Assembly (NCBI RefSeq): GCF_902706195.1
Contig: NZ_CACSJO010000001.1
Span: 186,001 to 250,000 of the forward strand
Direction: 5' to 3'
Source of the DNA: Novosphingobium sp. 18050
GTDB lineage: Bacteria > Pseudomonadota > Alphaproteobacteria > Sphingomonadales > Sphingomonadaceae
Length of the DNA stretch: 64,000 bases
Each line of letters begins with the position of its first letter. The stretch's first letter is position 1. This document shows, piece by piece, positions 37,291 through 45,935 of this stretch. Both the position numbers and the translations under genes were made by a program. The notes under the pieces were generated by a model. It made no database searches, was not told the DNA's origin, and saw only the letters and a list, made by a program, of their open reading frames with translations.

Positions 37291-37338
37291 GCGTCATCCC
37301 GGCCCCTACACCAAAGGCCGGAAGTCCGGGATGACGCA
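37291..37338. repeat. REP-like palindrome between convergent genes
   Basis: GCGTCATCCCGG and CCGGGATGACGC, a 12-bp perfect inverted repeat with a 23-nt centre, just after the MAPEG stop and before the end of the hydrolase gene. The same CGTCATCCC/GGGATGACG core recurs at 39496-39518 and, degraded, near 3130-3153. It may also act as a bidirectional terminator. Confidence 0.6.
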
Positions 37339-37340
37339 TC

Positions 37341-38063
37341 TTATCCGTAAAGGCCCTGCCCCGGCCGACGCCCATCGAGTGCATCGTCGCTGACATAAGG
37401 ATTCGTCCGGCGTTCCTGTCCGAATGTACTGACGGGCCCATGCCCAGGCACGAAGGTCACATCGTCGCCCAGCGGCCAGAGCTTCTGCGTGATCGAATCG
37501 ACAAGATCATCGAGGTTCCCGCGCGGGAAGTCCCAGCGGCCGATACCGCCCTGGAACAAAACGTCGCCGACCATCGCAAAACGGCTCGGCCCGTGGTGGA
37601 ATACAACGTGCCCCGGCGTGTGCCCGGGACAGTGGACGACGTCGAGCTCCAGTTCGCCGACGGTCACCTTGTCGCCATCCTCCAGCCAGCGGTCGGGCTC
37701 GAAGGTAAAGGCCTCCATGTTCCAGCGCGGACCGTCGTCGCTAAGCTGTGCGATCCAGAAGCGGTCCTCCTCGTGCGGTCCTTCGATCGGAACGCCGAGT
37801 TCCTTGGCAAGCACACCCGCCTGGCCACAGTGATCGAGATGGCCATGAGTAACGAGAATCTTCTCGATCGTGACGCCGGTCTTCTCGATCGCCTGCTTCA
37901 GCTTTGGCAGGTCGCCGCCCGGATCGACAAGCGCGCCGCGCATCGTGGCCGTGCACCACAGGAGCGAGCAGTTCTGCTGCAGCGGGGTCACGGGGATGAT
38001 GCCCACCCGCATCGCTTGCCGGGCGGGGGCCTGCTTGACGGCAGTGTCGGTGTTTTCGGTCAT
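37341..38063 (-). CDS. MBL-fold hydrolase, glyoxalase II-like
   Basis: Metallo-beta-lactamase-fold hydrolase, 240 residues from ATG 38063 (a second ATG at 38012 begins exactly at the domain, 'MRVGIIPVTPLQQN'). Metal site: 'VTHGHLDHCG' (HxHxDH), then His in 'HCPGHTPGHVVFH', Asp in 'MVGDVLFQGGIGRWD' and His in 'FVPGHGPVSTFGQER'. This is the YcbL/GloB2 pattern, a glyoxalase II-like thioester hydrolase without the C-terminal substrate domain. The frame extension to 38165 overlaps the S24 gene. Confidence 0.87.
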   Translation of the reverse strand: MTENTDTAVKQAPARQAMRVGIIPVTPLQQNCSLLWCTATMRGALVDPGGDLPKLKQAIEKTGVTIEKILVTHGHLDHCGQAGVLAKELGVPIEGPHEEDRFWIAQLSDDGPRWNMEAFTFEPDRWLEDGDKVTVGELELDVVHCPGHTPGHVVFHHGPSRFAMVGDVLFQGGIGRWDFPRGNLDDLVDSITQKLWPLGDDVTFVPGHGPVSTFGQERRTNPYVSDDALDGRRPGQGLYG

Positions 38064-38104
38064 GCTCGCAAAAATGGCCGCACTACCGCCCGATTGCAAC
38101 CGGC

Positions 38105-38755
38105 CTAGATTCGTCCGCCCTTCCACACCACCCGGCCGATGATTTCCACGTCCTGCGGCACACATTCGACCGGCGGGTAGGCAGCGTTATCGCTGATCAG
38201 CACGATAACCCCGGAACGAGCGGTATCGAGCCGCTTGACCAGCAGGCCGTCGCCCAGCCGCACGACATGGATTCCGTCGCGGCGGGGCCGCAGCGTCCGA
38301 TCGACCAGAATTTCGTCGCCGTCACGCAAAGTCGGCTCCATCGAATCGCCGCTCACGACGATGGTCGACAGGTTGCCGGGCTGCAGCCCCATCGTGCGCA
38401 GCCAGCGATTCGAAAACCGGATGGTATCGAACACCGTCTCGCCATCCGCGAGGGAGCCCGGCCCAGCCGAGGCGCCGATGGCCAGACGCGGAACGTCGGC
38501 CCATTCGGATTTCTTCGGCACAGCCGCAACGGCGTAGGAATTTTCCTTCACCCTGCCCAGCTCATCTTCACCGACTCCGAAGAAACGCGCGAGCATTCCC
38601 CGGTCCTGCTCTTCCAACCGGCGGGGGCTACCTTTCCGTACAAATTGCTGAAGATAGCTCGGATTTTTCCCCAGCATTTGCGAAAGCCGCGTCAAGCTGA
38701 CCCGGCGTTCGTCAGCCAGTTCCAGCAAGCGGCGGCGGGCAGGATCAATTTCCAT
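38105..38755 (-). CDS. S24 family LexA/CI-like transcriptional repressor
   Basis: 216 residues. The N-terminal HTH ('SLTRLSQMLGKNPSYLQQFVRKGSPRRL') binds DNA. The C-terminal S24 domain has nucleophile Ser138 ('SGDSMEP') and general base Lys174 ('LLVKRLD'). An Ala97-Gly98 pair in 'IGASAGPG' sits where LexA/UmuD proteins self-cleave, so autoproteolysis is plausible. The predicted -10 places the transcript start on the A of the ATG, i.e. a leaderless mRNA. It faces two small genes across a region with three GTAGGA boxes. Confidence 0.87.
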   Translation of the reverse strand: MEIDPARRRLLELADERRVSLTRLSQMLGKNPSYLQQFVRKGSPRRLEEQDRGMLARFFGVGEDELGRVKENSYAVAAVPKKSEWADVPRLAIGASAGPGSLADGETVFDTIRFSNRWLRTMGLQPGNLSTIVVSGDSMEPTLRDGDEILVDRTLRPRRDGIHVVRLGDGLLVKRLDTARSGVIVLISDNAAYPPVECVPQDVEIIGRVVWKGGRI

Positions 38756-38761
38756 CTTGTA

Positions 38762-38790
38762 ACTATAATCGTAGGAAATTTCCTAGACAA
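38762..38790 (-). promoter_or_regulatory. Promoter of the S24 repressor gene with operator in the spacer
   Basis: On minus: -35 TTGTCT (38790-38785), 17-bp spacer, -10 TATAGT (38767-38762), then six bases to the ATG. The perfect palindrome TAGGAAATTTCCTA (38772-38785) fills the spacer, the classic place for a self-repressing operator. Confidence 0.65.
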
Positions 38791-38837
38791 GTAGGATTTC
38801 AGCTGGAACATAATGTGAACATAGAGTCGAATCCTAC
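38791..38837. promoter_or_regulatory. Two further repressor half-sites before the small divergent operon
   Basis: GTAGGATTTC (38791-38800) and, inverted, GAATCCTAC (38829-38837). Both match the half-site of the palindrome at 38772-38785 and bracket the presumed plus-strand promoter. This suggests the S24 protein controls both directions. Confidence 0.5.
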
Positions 38838-38854
38838 AGAAAGGACCTGCCAGG

Positions 38855-39055
38855 ATGCTCCTGCGCAAGATCGAGCGCTTCCTGCGCAAGACACAAATGC
38901 CTTGGACCAAATTCGGGCGCCTTGCCGCCCAAGACCCGCGGTTCGTGGCAGATCTGCGCAATGGCCGGCTGCCCCGCGAACAGACCGCCGCGCGCGTCGA
39001 GCAGTTCATGAACACCTATCACACCGGATCGATCGAGGACCGCCATGCCCTGTAA
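38855..39055 (+). CDS. Small HTH-like protein (66 aa)
   Basis: 66 residues, basic and helical: 'KIERFLRKTQMPWTKFGRLAAQDPRFVADLRNGRLPREQTAARVEQFM'. The pattern of short helices with 'TKFGRLAAQDPRFVADLRNGR' looks like a compact Cro/XRE-type DNA-binding fold, but I cannot name a family. AGAAAGGA lies about 12 bp upstream of ATG 38855. It overlaps the next gene by 11 bp and is divergent from the S24 repressor, which probably regulates it. Confidence 0.7.
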   Translation: MLLRKIERFLRKTQMPWTKFGRLAAQDPRFVADLRNGRLPREQTAARVEQFMNTYHTGSIEDRHAL

Positions 39056-39440
39056 TACCCTTCGCACCCCCTCCCCCCACGACCTGCGCCAGGACGACGA
39101 ATCGCCCGTTGCACCGGCACGCCCCCAGCGCGGCCCATGGCTGCGCCTGCTCGCGGAAATGCTGCAGCTGGCCGGCGGCTCAGCGCAGTTCCTGCTGCAC
39201 ACCGAAAAGGCGTGGTCGAGCGCGACGTTCACCGGATCGCGGCACGTTATCGTTCTGGAATTTAATGGTGTGGAAGGAATCTTGCACGGCGAGGCATACG
39301 TTGCCGCCCTGCCCGAGCACGAGTTCACCATCGTCGGCCAGCTCGTAGCGGACGCTGCGGTGATCGCGGTGGAACACCACCTCGCCCCGCATCCGCGCAT
39401 GACCGTAGAGGCGCAGCTGCTACTCCTCGAAGACTGCTGA
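39045..39440 (+). CDS. Protein of unknown function (131 aa), second gene of the S24-controlled pair
   Basis: 131 residues, no signal peptide. N-terminus polar and proline-rich (disordered). The rest is a compact alpha/beta domain: 'LLAEMLQLAGGSAQFLLHTEKAWSSATFTGSRHVIVLEFNG', a long acidic strand region 'AYVAALPEHEFTIVGQLVADAAV' and 'VEAQLLLLEDC' at the end. I do not recognise the family. The start overlaps the upstream HTH-like gene, so the two are cotranscribed. Confidence 0.65.
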   Translation: MPCNTLRTPSPHDLRQDDESPVAPARPQRGPWLRLLAEMLQLAGGSAQFLLHTEKAWSSATFTGSRHVIVLEFNGVEGILHGEAYVAALPEHEFTIVGQLVADAAVIAVEHHLAPHPRMTVEAQLLLLEDC

Positions 39441-39483
39441 AAAGGCCGCACGATCAGGCGCAGCGGCGTCAGGCCCGAAGCAC

Positions 39484-39524
39484 GAAAAAAAGGCCCGTCA
39501 TCCCTTCACGGGATGACGAGCCTT
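39484..39524 (-). terminator. Terminator of the acetolactate synthase gene (REP-type stem)
   Basis: On minus: AAGGCTCGTCATCCC, loop GTGAA, GGGATGACGGGCCTT then a run of Ts. It starts 25 bp after the stop at 39549. The stem carries the same GTCATCCC/GGGATGAC core as the palindrome at 37291. Confidence 0.82.
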
Positions 39525-39548
39525 GTTGTTGCAGCCGATCCCGTAGCC

Positions 39549-41222
39549 TCAGAGGGCCCGCGACATTTCCTTGATCTCGGTGTTGAGGATGCTGTCGTTC
39601 TCGGAATAATCGACCGGGCAGTCGATGATGTGCACGCCCGGCGTATCCCGGCAATGGGCGAGCAGTTCCTTCAAGTGCCCCGAGCTTTCCACGCGGTAAC
39701 CGTTGGCGCCATAAGCCTCAGCATACTTGACGAAATCAGGATTGCCGTAAGACAAGCCAAAATCGGCAAAGCCCATGTTCGCCTGCTTCCAGCGGATCAT
39801 GCCGTAGGCATTGTCGTTCAGGATCAGCACCGTCAGGTCGAGACCGAGGCGCACCGCCGTCTCCACTTCCTGGCTGTTCATCATGAAGCCGCCGTCTCCG
39901 CAGACCGCCAGCACCTTGCGCCCCGGATAGACCATCGCGCTCGCCATGGCGGAGGGCAGCCCTGCTCCCATCGTCGCCAGCGCATTGTCGAGCAGGACCG
40001 TGTTACGGCCCCGCGCCGAGTAGCCGCGCGCGAACCAGATCTTGTAGATCCCGTTGTCGAGACAGATGATCGCATCGTCGGGCAGCGCGCCGCGCACTTG
40101 CTCGACCGCGTGGGGCGGGAAGATCGGAAAACGCTCGTCAGCGGCCAGCTTCGCGGTGTGCTCCACCTCGGCCTGGCGATAGCGCAGCATCGCATCGAAA
40201 TTCCATTTTTCCGACGGGGTGATGGCTTCCTTGAGCTGCCACATGGCGTTGGCGATATCGCCGATCACCTCGATATGCGGGAAGTACACCGGATCGACCT
40301 CAGCCGTCTTGGTCGAGACGTGGATGACGGTGCGGTCATCCCTCGACCCGTCGTTGGTCATGAAGAACGGCGGCTTTTCGATCACGTCGTGTCCGATGTT
40401 GACGATGCAGTCGGCATCTTCGATCGCGCGGTGCACGAAATCGCCCGAGGACAGCGCCGCGCAGCCGAGGAACCTGGGGTGACGTTCGTCGATCACGCCC
40501 TTGCCCAGCTGCGTGGTGAGGAACGGGATGCCGGTCTTCTCGACGAATTCGCCCAGCATCTTGCTGGTCATCTTGCGGTTGGCACCCGCACCGATCACTA
40601 GCACCGGCCGCTTCGCCTTCTGCAGCGCATCGACCGCCTGCACGATCGACTTCACGTCCGCCGTGGGGCGACGCACAATCGAGCGCGGCACCGGACGCGA
40701 ATCGGTGTGCTCGTCGGCGATATCCTCCGGCAGTTCGATGTGGGTGGCGCCGGGCTTTTCTTCCTCGGCAATGCGGAACGCCTCACGCACGCGGCTCGGG
40801 ATGTTGTCAGACGACGCCATCTGGTGCGCATACTTCGTGATCGGCTGCATCATCGAAACCACGTCGAGGATCTGGAAGCGGCCCTGCTTGGACTTCTTGA
40901 TCGGCTTCTGGCCGGTGATCATCAACATCGGCATGCCGCCCAGCGTCGCATAGGCGGCCGCCGTCACGAAGTTCGTCGCGCCCGGCCCCAGGGTCGAGAG
41001 GCAGACGCCCGCCTTGCCGGTGTGCCGTCCATACGTCGCCGCCATGAAACCGGCGCCCTGCTCGTGCCGGGTCAGGATCAGCTTGATCTGCTTGGAGCGC
41101 GAAAGCGAATCGAGAAAATCGAGGTTTTCCTCGCCCGGAACACCGAAGATGTATTCGACACCTTCCTGCTCCAGACATTCGATAAACAAGTCCGATGCCT
41201 TGCGCTTGTCGCTCTCAGCCAT
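39549..41222 (-). CDS. Acetolactate synthase large-subunit family ThDP enzyme
   Basis: Thiamine-diphosphate enzyme that decarboxylates pyruvate and condenses it with a second keto acid. 557 residues. Catalytic Glu in 'ILTRHEQGAGFMA'. The ThDP motif begins 'CGDGGFMMNSQE' and ends about 30 residues later at 'LNDNAYG'. No ilvN small subunit follows, and the closest resemblance is to the catabolic/AlsS-type or unassigned ALS-like group. The in-frame start at 41240 is six codons longer; ATG 41222 ('MAESDKRKASD') is preferred. Confidence 0.8.
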   Translation of the reverse strand: MAESDKRKASDLFIECLEQEGVEYIFGVPGEENLDFLDSLSRSKQIKLILTRHEQGAGFMAATYGRHTGKAGVCLSTLGPGATNFVTAAAYATLGGMPMLMITGQKPIKKSKQGRFQILDVVSMMQPITKYAHQMASSDNIPSRVREAFRIAEEEKPGATHIELPEDIADEHTDSRPVPRSIVRRPTADVKSIVQAVDALQKAKRPVLVIGAGANRKMTSKMLGEFVEKTGIPFLTTQLGKGVIDERHPRFLGCAALSSGDFVHRAIEDADCIVNIGHDVIEKPPFFMTNDGSRDDRTVIHVSTKTAEVDPVYFPHIEVIGDIANAMWQLKEAITPSEKWNFDAMLRYRQAEVEHTAKLAADERFPIFPPHAVEQVRGALPDDAIICLDNGIYKIWFARGYSARGRNTVLLDNALATMGAGLPSAMASAMVYPGRKVLAVCGDGGFMMNSQEVETAVRLGLDLTVLILNDNAYGMIRWKQANMGFADFGLSYGNPDFVKYAEAYGANGYRVESSGHLKELLAHCRDTPGVHIIDCPVDYSENDSILNTEIKEMSRAL

Positions 41223-41400
41223 GATCCGCTTTCCCCACATTTCGTTGCCGGCCTATACAGTGCGGCCGGTTGCTCCCGAGGCTGATACGCGATTTGCCCC
41301 GGGCCTCTCCCTGATGAATTCGATAGCCTCCTGACAAAACTAATAGGAACAGGCGCGCGCGTACACCCGAAGAATGCCCCCCGGGATCAGTATTGCTGCC

Positions 41401-42339
41401 TCAGTAGCCTTGCGAAAGGTCGACCTGATGTTCGAGCGCCTCACCACGACAATAGCGCTCGAGATTGCCAAGGAACCGCGCTGTCCCCCGCGCCAGCAGT
41501 GCATCCTGCGAGCGGCCCGACAGGTGCATCGAGATGTGCACGTTCTCACGCCTCCACAGCGGATGGTCGGACGGAAGCGGCTCGGGCGTTGTGACGTCGA
41601 GGAATGCGCCGCCCAGATGCCCCGAATCGATCGCCGCCAGCAGCGCATCCTGATCGAGGACCGTGCCGCGTGCGAAGTTGAGCAGGCTCGCCCCCGGCTT
41701 CATCGCGGCGAACTGGCCTGCGCCGAACATGCCGGTGGTCTCTGGCGTGGAGGGCACGATCAGGATCACCCAGTCGAACCGACCCAGCGCGCCCTGCCAT
41801 TCGTCCTGGCCAAGGTCAGCCGGACCGGGCCGCCGCCGCGCACTCGTAACCTTGGCCCCGAACACACGAAGCATCTCGGCGATGCGCGAGCCGATCTCGC
41901 CCGCGCCGATCACCAGCACTTCGGCATCCAGCAGTTCGCGCTTGCCGGGAGGCTCCATCAGCCATTCATGCCGGTCCTGCGCCCGCACGACTTCACGCCA
42001 GCCCTTGGCCATCGTCAGCATGCCCATGACCGCATATTCGGAAACCGTCTGGGCGTGAATGCCCGCACCATTGGTGAGCGCCGTCCCGCGCTCACGGAAG
42101 ATCGCCAGCGGCAGCCAATCCACGCCGGAGGACATGGCGTTGTACCACTTCAGGCCATCCATAAGAGCAATCGCCTCGGCAGCGACGGGCGGTTTTATCA
42201 TGTCGAGCCACGCCACTTCCGCGCGCGGCGCCAGAGCCATGAGTTCATCGGTATCGTTGAACCACAAAGGCTCGACACCCTCAGGCAGCTTGCCCTCGAG
42301 TAAGGGGCGCGAAAGGGCGTTGAGAACGGCGACGGTCAT
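41401..42339 (-). CDS. D-2-hydroxyacid dehydrogenase (second copy, GhrA-like)
   Basis: 312 residues. Rossmann motif 'VLVIGAGEIGSRIAEML' (GxGxxG) is near residue 140. 'SLLNFARGTVLDQDALLAAI' supplies the catalytic Arg, 'FLDVTTPEPLPSDHPLW' the Glu and 'HISMHLSGRSQD' the His. It is only distantly similar to the enzyme at 3749-4774 and lacks its 'LPHLGS' ending, so not a recent duplicate. ATG 42339 chosen over 42369. Likely reduces glyoxylate, hydroxypyruvate or a similar 2-keto acid. Confidence 0.83.
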   Translation of the reverse strand: MTVAVLNALSRPLLEGKLPEGVEPLWFNDTDELMALAPRAEVAWLDMIKPPVAAEAIALMDGLKWYNAMSSGVDWLPLAIFRERGTALTNGAGIHAQTVSEYAVMGMLTMAKGWREVVRAQDRHEWLMEPPGKRELLDAEVLVIGAGEIGSRIAEMLRVFGAKVTSARRRPGPADLGQDEWQGALGRFDWVILIVPSTPETTGMFGAGQFAAMKPGASLLNFARGTVLDQDALLAAIDSGHLGGAFLDVTTPEPLPSDHPLWRRENVHISMHLSGRSQDALLARGTARFLGNLERYCRGEALEHQVDLSQGY

Positions 42340-42449
42340 GGGCAGCTCCGCTGAACGGCAAAGGCCCAAACTTGGCGTGGTAACCGGCTGTTACAAGAGC
42401 GTCTTTCGCATCAAGCCTGCCGTCCCGCGCATCGCCGCGCCGGGGATCT

Positions 42450-43901
42450 TTAGCCCAGCTTCCACTCCCAGCCGAGCGGATCGCCGTCCATGGCATCGAC
42501 GCCCCTGGCAGCAAGTTCGTCGCGCAGAACATCGGAGGTCGCGAAATCTTTCTCGGCGCGGGCCTGCTTGCGGCGCGCCAGCACGTCCTCGATCTCTGCT
42601 TCGGTGATCTCAGCCGTGTTGGGACGCAGGCGCAGGTCGGCGCGCGAAGTGCCGAACAGGTCGAGGCCCAGCACCGCGTCCATCGCCTCGACTGCGGCGC
42701 GCTTGGCCGACGGATCGACCTTCTTGGCGGCAAGCACTTCCTCCAGCGCGGTGAGCGCGATGGCAGTGTTCAGGTCCTCGCCAATCGCCTTCTCGAAAGT
42801 TTCGAGCATCGGCGCAAGCTTCGGATGAGCAGCATCGCCAGCTTCCACGCCCGCAAGACGCTCGGCCACGATGATCATGCGCTTGAGCCGCACGAGCGCG
42901 GCGGCAAGGCCTTCCCAGCTGAATTCCAGCTCGCTGCGGTAATGCGCCTGAAGGCACATCATGCGGTAGCCGAGGGGGTGATAACCCTCGTCGATCAACA
43001 GCTGCAATCGCAGGAATTCGCCCGACGACTTGCTCATCTTACCTGAGCGTTCGACAAGAAAATTGTTGTGCATCCACACCTTGGCTCCCGAATTTGCGGG
43101 AACGTCGAGGCCATTGGTGCAGCAGAACGCCTGGTTCTGGGCGATCTCGTTGGGGTGGTGGATTTCGCGGTGATCGATGCCGCCGGTGTGGATATCGAAT
43201 GGGAAGCCAAGCAGGTCGCCGCTCATCACCGAGCATTCGAGGTGCCAACCGGGAGCGCCGGGGCCCCAGGGCGAATCCCACTCCATCTGGCGCTTCTCAC
43301 CCGCAGGGGTCTTGCGCCAGATCGCGAAGTCGGCTGCGTTGCGCTTGCCGTCGACAGCCTCGATGCGACCCTCGCCCTCGTCCGTCACCGCGCGCGCAAG
43401 GCGGCCGTAGTCGGCGACGGTCGAGACGTCGAAGTAAAGACCACTTTCTATTTCATAACAGTGGCTTGGCGCGATCTTCTCGGCGAACTCGATCATTTGA
43501 GGTACGTAATCGGTGGCGATCGACCACTTCGCAGGCTGCCGGATATTGAGCGCGGCGATGTCGGCCCAGTAGGCCTGCGTGTAGTGCGCGGCGATATCCC
43601 AGATCGACTCCGCAGCCACGCGCGCCATTTTCTCCATCTTGTCCTCGCCGGCATCGGCGTCGTCGGTCAGGTGGCCGACGTCGGTGATGTTGATGACGTG
43701 GGTTAGCTTGTAGCCCTTGTGGCTCAGCGTCCGCCCCAGCACGTCGGCAAAGACGTAGGCGCGCATGTTCCCGATGTGGGGATAGTTGTAGACCGTTGGC
43801 CCGCAGGTGTAGACGCGCGCCTCGCCCTGATGGACGGGCTTGAACGGCTCAAGCTGGCGGGTCAGGCTGTTGAACAGCGTCAGGTTGGATGCGTCGGTCA
43901 T
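42450..43901 (-). CDS. cysS: Cysteinyl-tRNA synthetase
   Basis: Class I synthetase, 483 residues. Zinc-ligand Cys and HIGH motif in 'YTCGPTVYNYPHIGNMRAY'; 'GGIDHREIHHPNEIAQNQA' holds further zinc ligands; KMSKS appears intact in 'ERSGKMSKSSGEFLRL'. It lies 50 bp downstream of cobT on minus. Confidence 0.96.
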   Translation of the reverse strand: MTDASNLTLFNSLTRQLEPFKPVHQGEARVYTCGPTVYNYPHIGNMRAYVFADVLGRTLSHKGYKLTHVINITDVGHLTDDADAGEDKMEKMARVAAESIWDIAAHYTQAYWADIAALNIRQPAKWSIATDYVPQMIEFAEKIAPSHCYEIESGLYFDVSTVADYGRLARAVTDEGEGRIEAVDGKRNAADFAIWRKTPAGEKRQMEWDSPWGPGAPGWHLECSVMSGDLLGFPFDIHTGGIDHREIHHPNEIAQNQAFCCTNGLDVPANSGAKVWMHNNFLVERSGKMSKSSGEFLRLQLLIDEGYHPLGYRMMCLQAHYRSELEFSWEGLAAALVRLKRMIIVAERLAGVEAGDAAHPKLAPMLETFEKAIGEDLNTAIALTALEEVLAAKKVDPSAKRAAVEAMDAVLGLDLFGTSRADLRLRPNTAEITEAEIEDVLARRKQARAEKDFATSDVLRDELAARGVDAMDGDPLGWEWKLG

Positions 43902-43951
43902 AGGCGTTGGCGCATAAGCGGCGAAGCGGCGCAGTCAAGCCGCGCCGCCGC

Positions 43952-45766
43952 TCACTCCTCCTCGAACAGTCCGGCCAGCTGTTCGATCATCGTACCGCCG
44001 AGCTGTTCGGCATCCATGATCGTCACGGCGCGGCGGTAGTAGCGGGTCACGTCGTGGCCGATGCCGATGGCCACCAGTTGCACCGGCGACTTCGATTCGA
44101 TCCATTCGATCACCCGGCGCAGGTGCGCTTCAAGGTAGCCGGCGGAGTTCACCGAGAGGGTGGAATCGTCCACCGGCGCACCGTCGGAGATGACCATCAG
44201 GATGCGGCGGTCCTCATGCCGGGCAAGCATCCGGCTATGCGCCCACAGCAGCGCTTCGCCGTCGATGTTTTCCTTCAGCAGGCCTTCGCGCATCATCAGG
44301 CCAAGGTTCTTCTTGGCCCGGCGCCACGGCTCGTCGGCCTTCTTGTAGATGATGTGGCGAAGGTCGTTGAGGCGGCCCGGATGCGCGGGCTTGCCGCTGG
44401 CCAGCCACGCTTCGCGGCCCTGTCCGCCCTTCCAGGCGCGGGTGGTAAAGCCGAGGATCTCTACCTTGACGCCGCAGCGCTCCAGCGTGCGCGCGAGTAC
44501 ATCGGCGCTGATCGCGGCAATCGAGATCGGACGCCCGCGCATCGAGCCGGAATTGTCGAGCAGCAGGGTGACGACGGTGTCCTTGAACTCGACGTCGCGC
44601 TCGACCTTGTAGGACAGCGACTGCCCCGGCGAGACGACCACGCGGGCCAGCCTTGCCGCGTCGATCAGGCCTTCCTCCTGATCGAAGTCCCACGAGCGGT
44701 TCTGCTGCGCCATCAGGCGGCGCTGCAGGCGGTTCGCAAGGCGCGTCACCACGCCCTGCAGGCCCTTGAGCTGCGCATCGAGATAGGCGCGCAGGCGCGT
44801 CAGTTCTTCCTCGTCGCACAGGTCGGAAGCGCCGACGACTTCGTCGAATGCCTCGGTGAAGACCTTGTAGTCGAAGCTGTCGGGGATGTCGGTCCAGGGA
44901 CGGTTGGGACGCACGGGGAGCATCCCCTCGTCGCCTTCCTGGCCCTCGTCGCCTTCGTCCATGTCGTCGGACGTCTCGCCTTCCGATTCGCTTTCGCCTT
45001 CATCCTCGCCGGAGGAGGGTTCGGCGGCCATTTCGGCGGGGTTCTGGTCCTGACCCTGCTCGCCGCCGTCTTCCTGTTCCTCGGTCTCCTCGTCGCCGTC
45101 CATGTCGTCGGCATCGTTGGGTTCCTGCGGAACTTCCTCGGAACGGGTCAGTTCGAGGTGCTGGAGCATGTCGAGCGAGAGCGACTGGAACGCCTTCTGG
45201 TCCTCCAGCGAATTGGCCAGCGCATCGAAGTCCTTGCCGGCCTTCTGCTCTATCCACTTACGGACCATGTCCACGCCGGGGACGGCGACCTCGGGGATCG
45301 GTTGGCCGGTCAGCTTTTCGCGGAGCAGCAGCGCCAGCGCGGCCGGGATCGGCACCGCGTCAGGCGTATCGGCGCGGGAAATCGGGTCCGATGCGATGCG
45401 CGCCATCAGCGCGGCGTCGAGGTTATCGGCCATGCCCGCGTAGGCATTGGCGCCAAGCGCCTCGTAGCGCACGGCCTCGACCGCGTCGTAGGCAGCGCGG
45501 GCCGAAGGCTCGGACGGGGCCTTGCGCATGTGCAGCTTGTCGTCGTGGTGACGCAGTTTCAGCGCGAAGCTGTCAGCATAGCCGCGGGCCTGCATGGCGG
45601 CGGCGCGGGGCAGGCTGCGGCCCGGCATCGGCACGCGAAAGGTGGTGCCGGTGGAACTGGGCGCGTCGGCCGTCCAGTTGACCTCTACCTCCGTATCCTG
45701 CGCAATGGCGCGGGAGGCGCCGGTGAGGACGGACTTGAAGCGGTCTGCGGGAGATTCGTCGGACAT
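43952..45766 (-). CDS. cobT: Cobaltochelatase subunit CobT
   Basis: Part of the aerobic CobNST chelatase that inserts cobalt into hydrogenobyrinic acid diamide during B12 synthesis. 604 residues: N-terminal CobT domain, a very acidic Glu/Asp-rich linker (about residues 210-280), and a C-terminal VWA domain with MIDAS '[11 protein letters not shown]'. The partner cobS is not in this window. In sphingomonads cobS/cobT are often kept even where other B12 genes are missing, so it does not by itself prove B12 synthesis. Confidence 0.93.
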   Translation of the reverse strand: MSDESPADRFKSVLTGASRAIAQDTEVEVNWTADAPSSTGTTFRVPMPGRSLPRAAAMQARGYADSFALKLRHHDDKLHMRKAPSEPSARAAYDAVEAVRYEALGANAYAGMADNLDAALMARIASDPISRADTPDAVPIPAALALLLREKLTGQPIPEVAVPGVDMVRKWIEQKAGKDFDALANSLEDQKAFQSLSLDMLQHLELTRSEEVPQEPNDADDMDGDEETEEQEDGGEQGQDQNPAEMAAEPSSGEDEGESESEGETSDDMDEGDEGQEGDEGMLPVRPNRPWTDIPDSFDYKVFTEAFDEVVGASDLCDEEELTRLRAYLDAQLKGLQGVVTRLANRLQRRLMAQQNRSWDFDQEEGLIDAARLARVVVSPGQSLSYKVERDVEFKDTVVTLLLDNSGSMRGRPISIAAISADVLARTLERCGVKVEILGFTTRAWKGGQGREAWLASGKPAHPGRLNDLRHIIYKKADEPWRRAKKNLGLMMREGLLKENIDGEALLWAHSRMLARHEDRRILMVISDGAPVDDSTLSVNSAGYLEAHLRRVIEWIESKSPVQLVAIGIGHDVTRYYRRAVTIMDAEQLGGTMIEQLAGLFEEE

Positions 45767-45860
45767 GCACCCCAGCTAGCGCATGACGGCGCGCGGCTCA
45801 AATGAGCGATGTGTCAGGGCCGCGGTAATTCGCCGGGGACCGTGCACAATCTGGCACTCA

Positions 45861-45893
45861 CCCGTCACCCAGAAACAAGTTCGGGGTGACGGG
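45861..45893. repeat. REP-like hairpin 'CCCGTCACCC...GGGTGACGGG'
   Basis: 10-bp perfect inverted repeat around an AGAAACAAGTTCG centre, between fsa (stop 45936) and cobT (start 45766). Similar 'CTGAAACAAGTTCAG'-centred elements are abundant in sphingomonad genomes (recalled, not searched). Confidence 0.6.
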
Positions 45894-45935
45894 GCGCTAT
45901 GGTGCCGGATAGGTTGAATATCCGGCGTATCAGGA

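Noticed and set aside
43952-45766. Acidic stretch of CobT as a sign of a fused or foreign gene
   Set aside because: An acidic linker before the VWA domain is normal for CobT.
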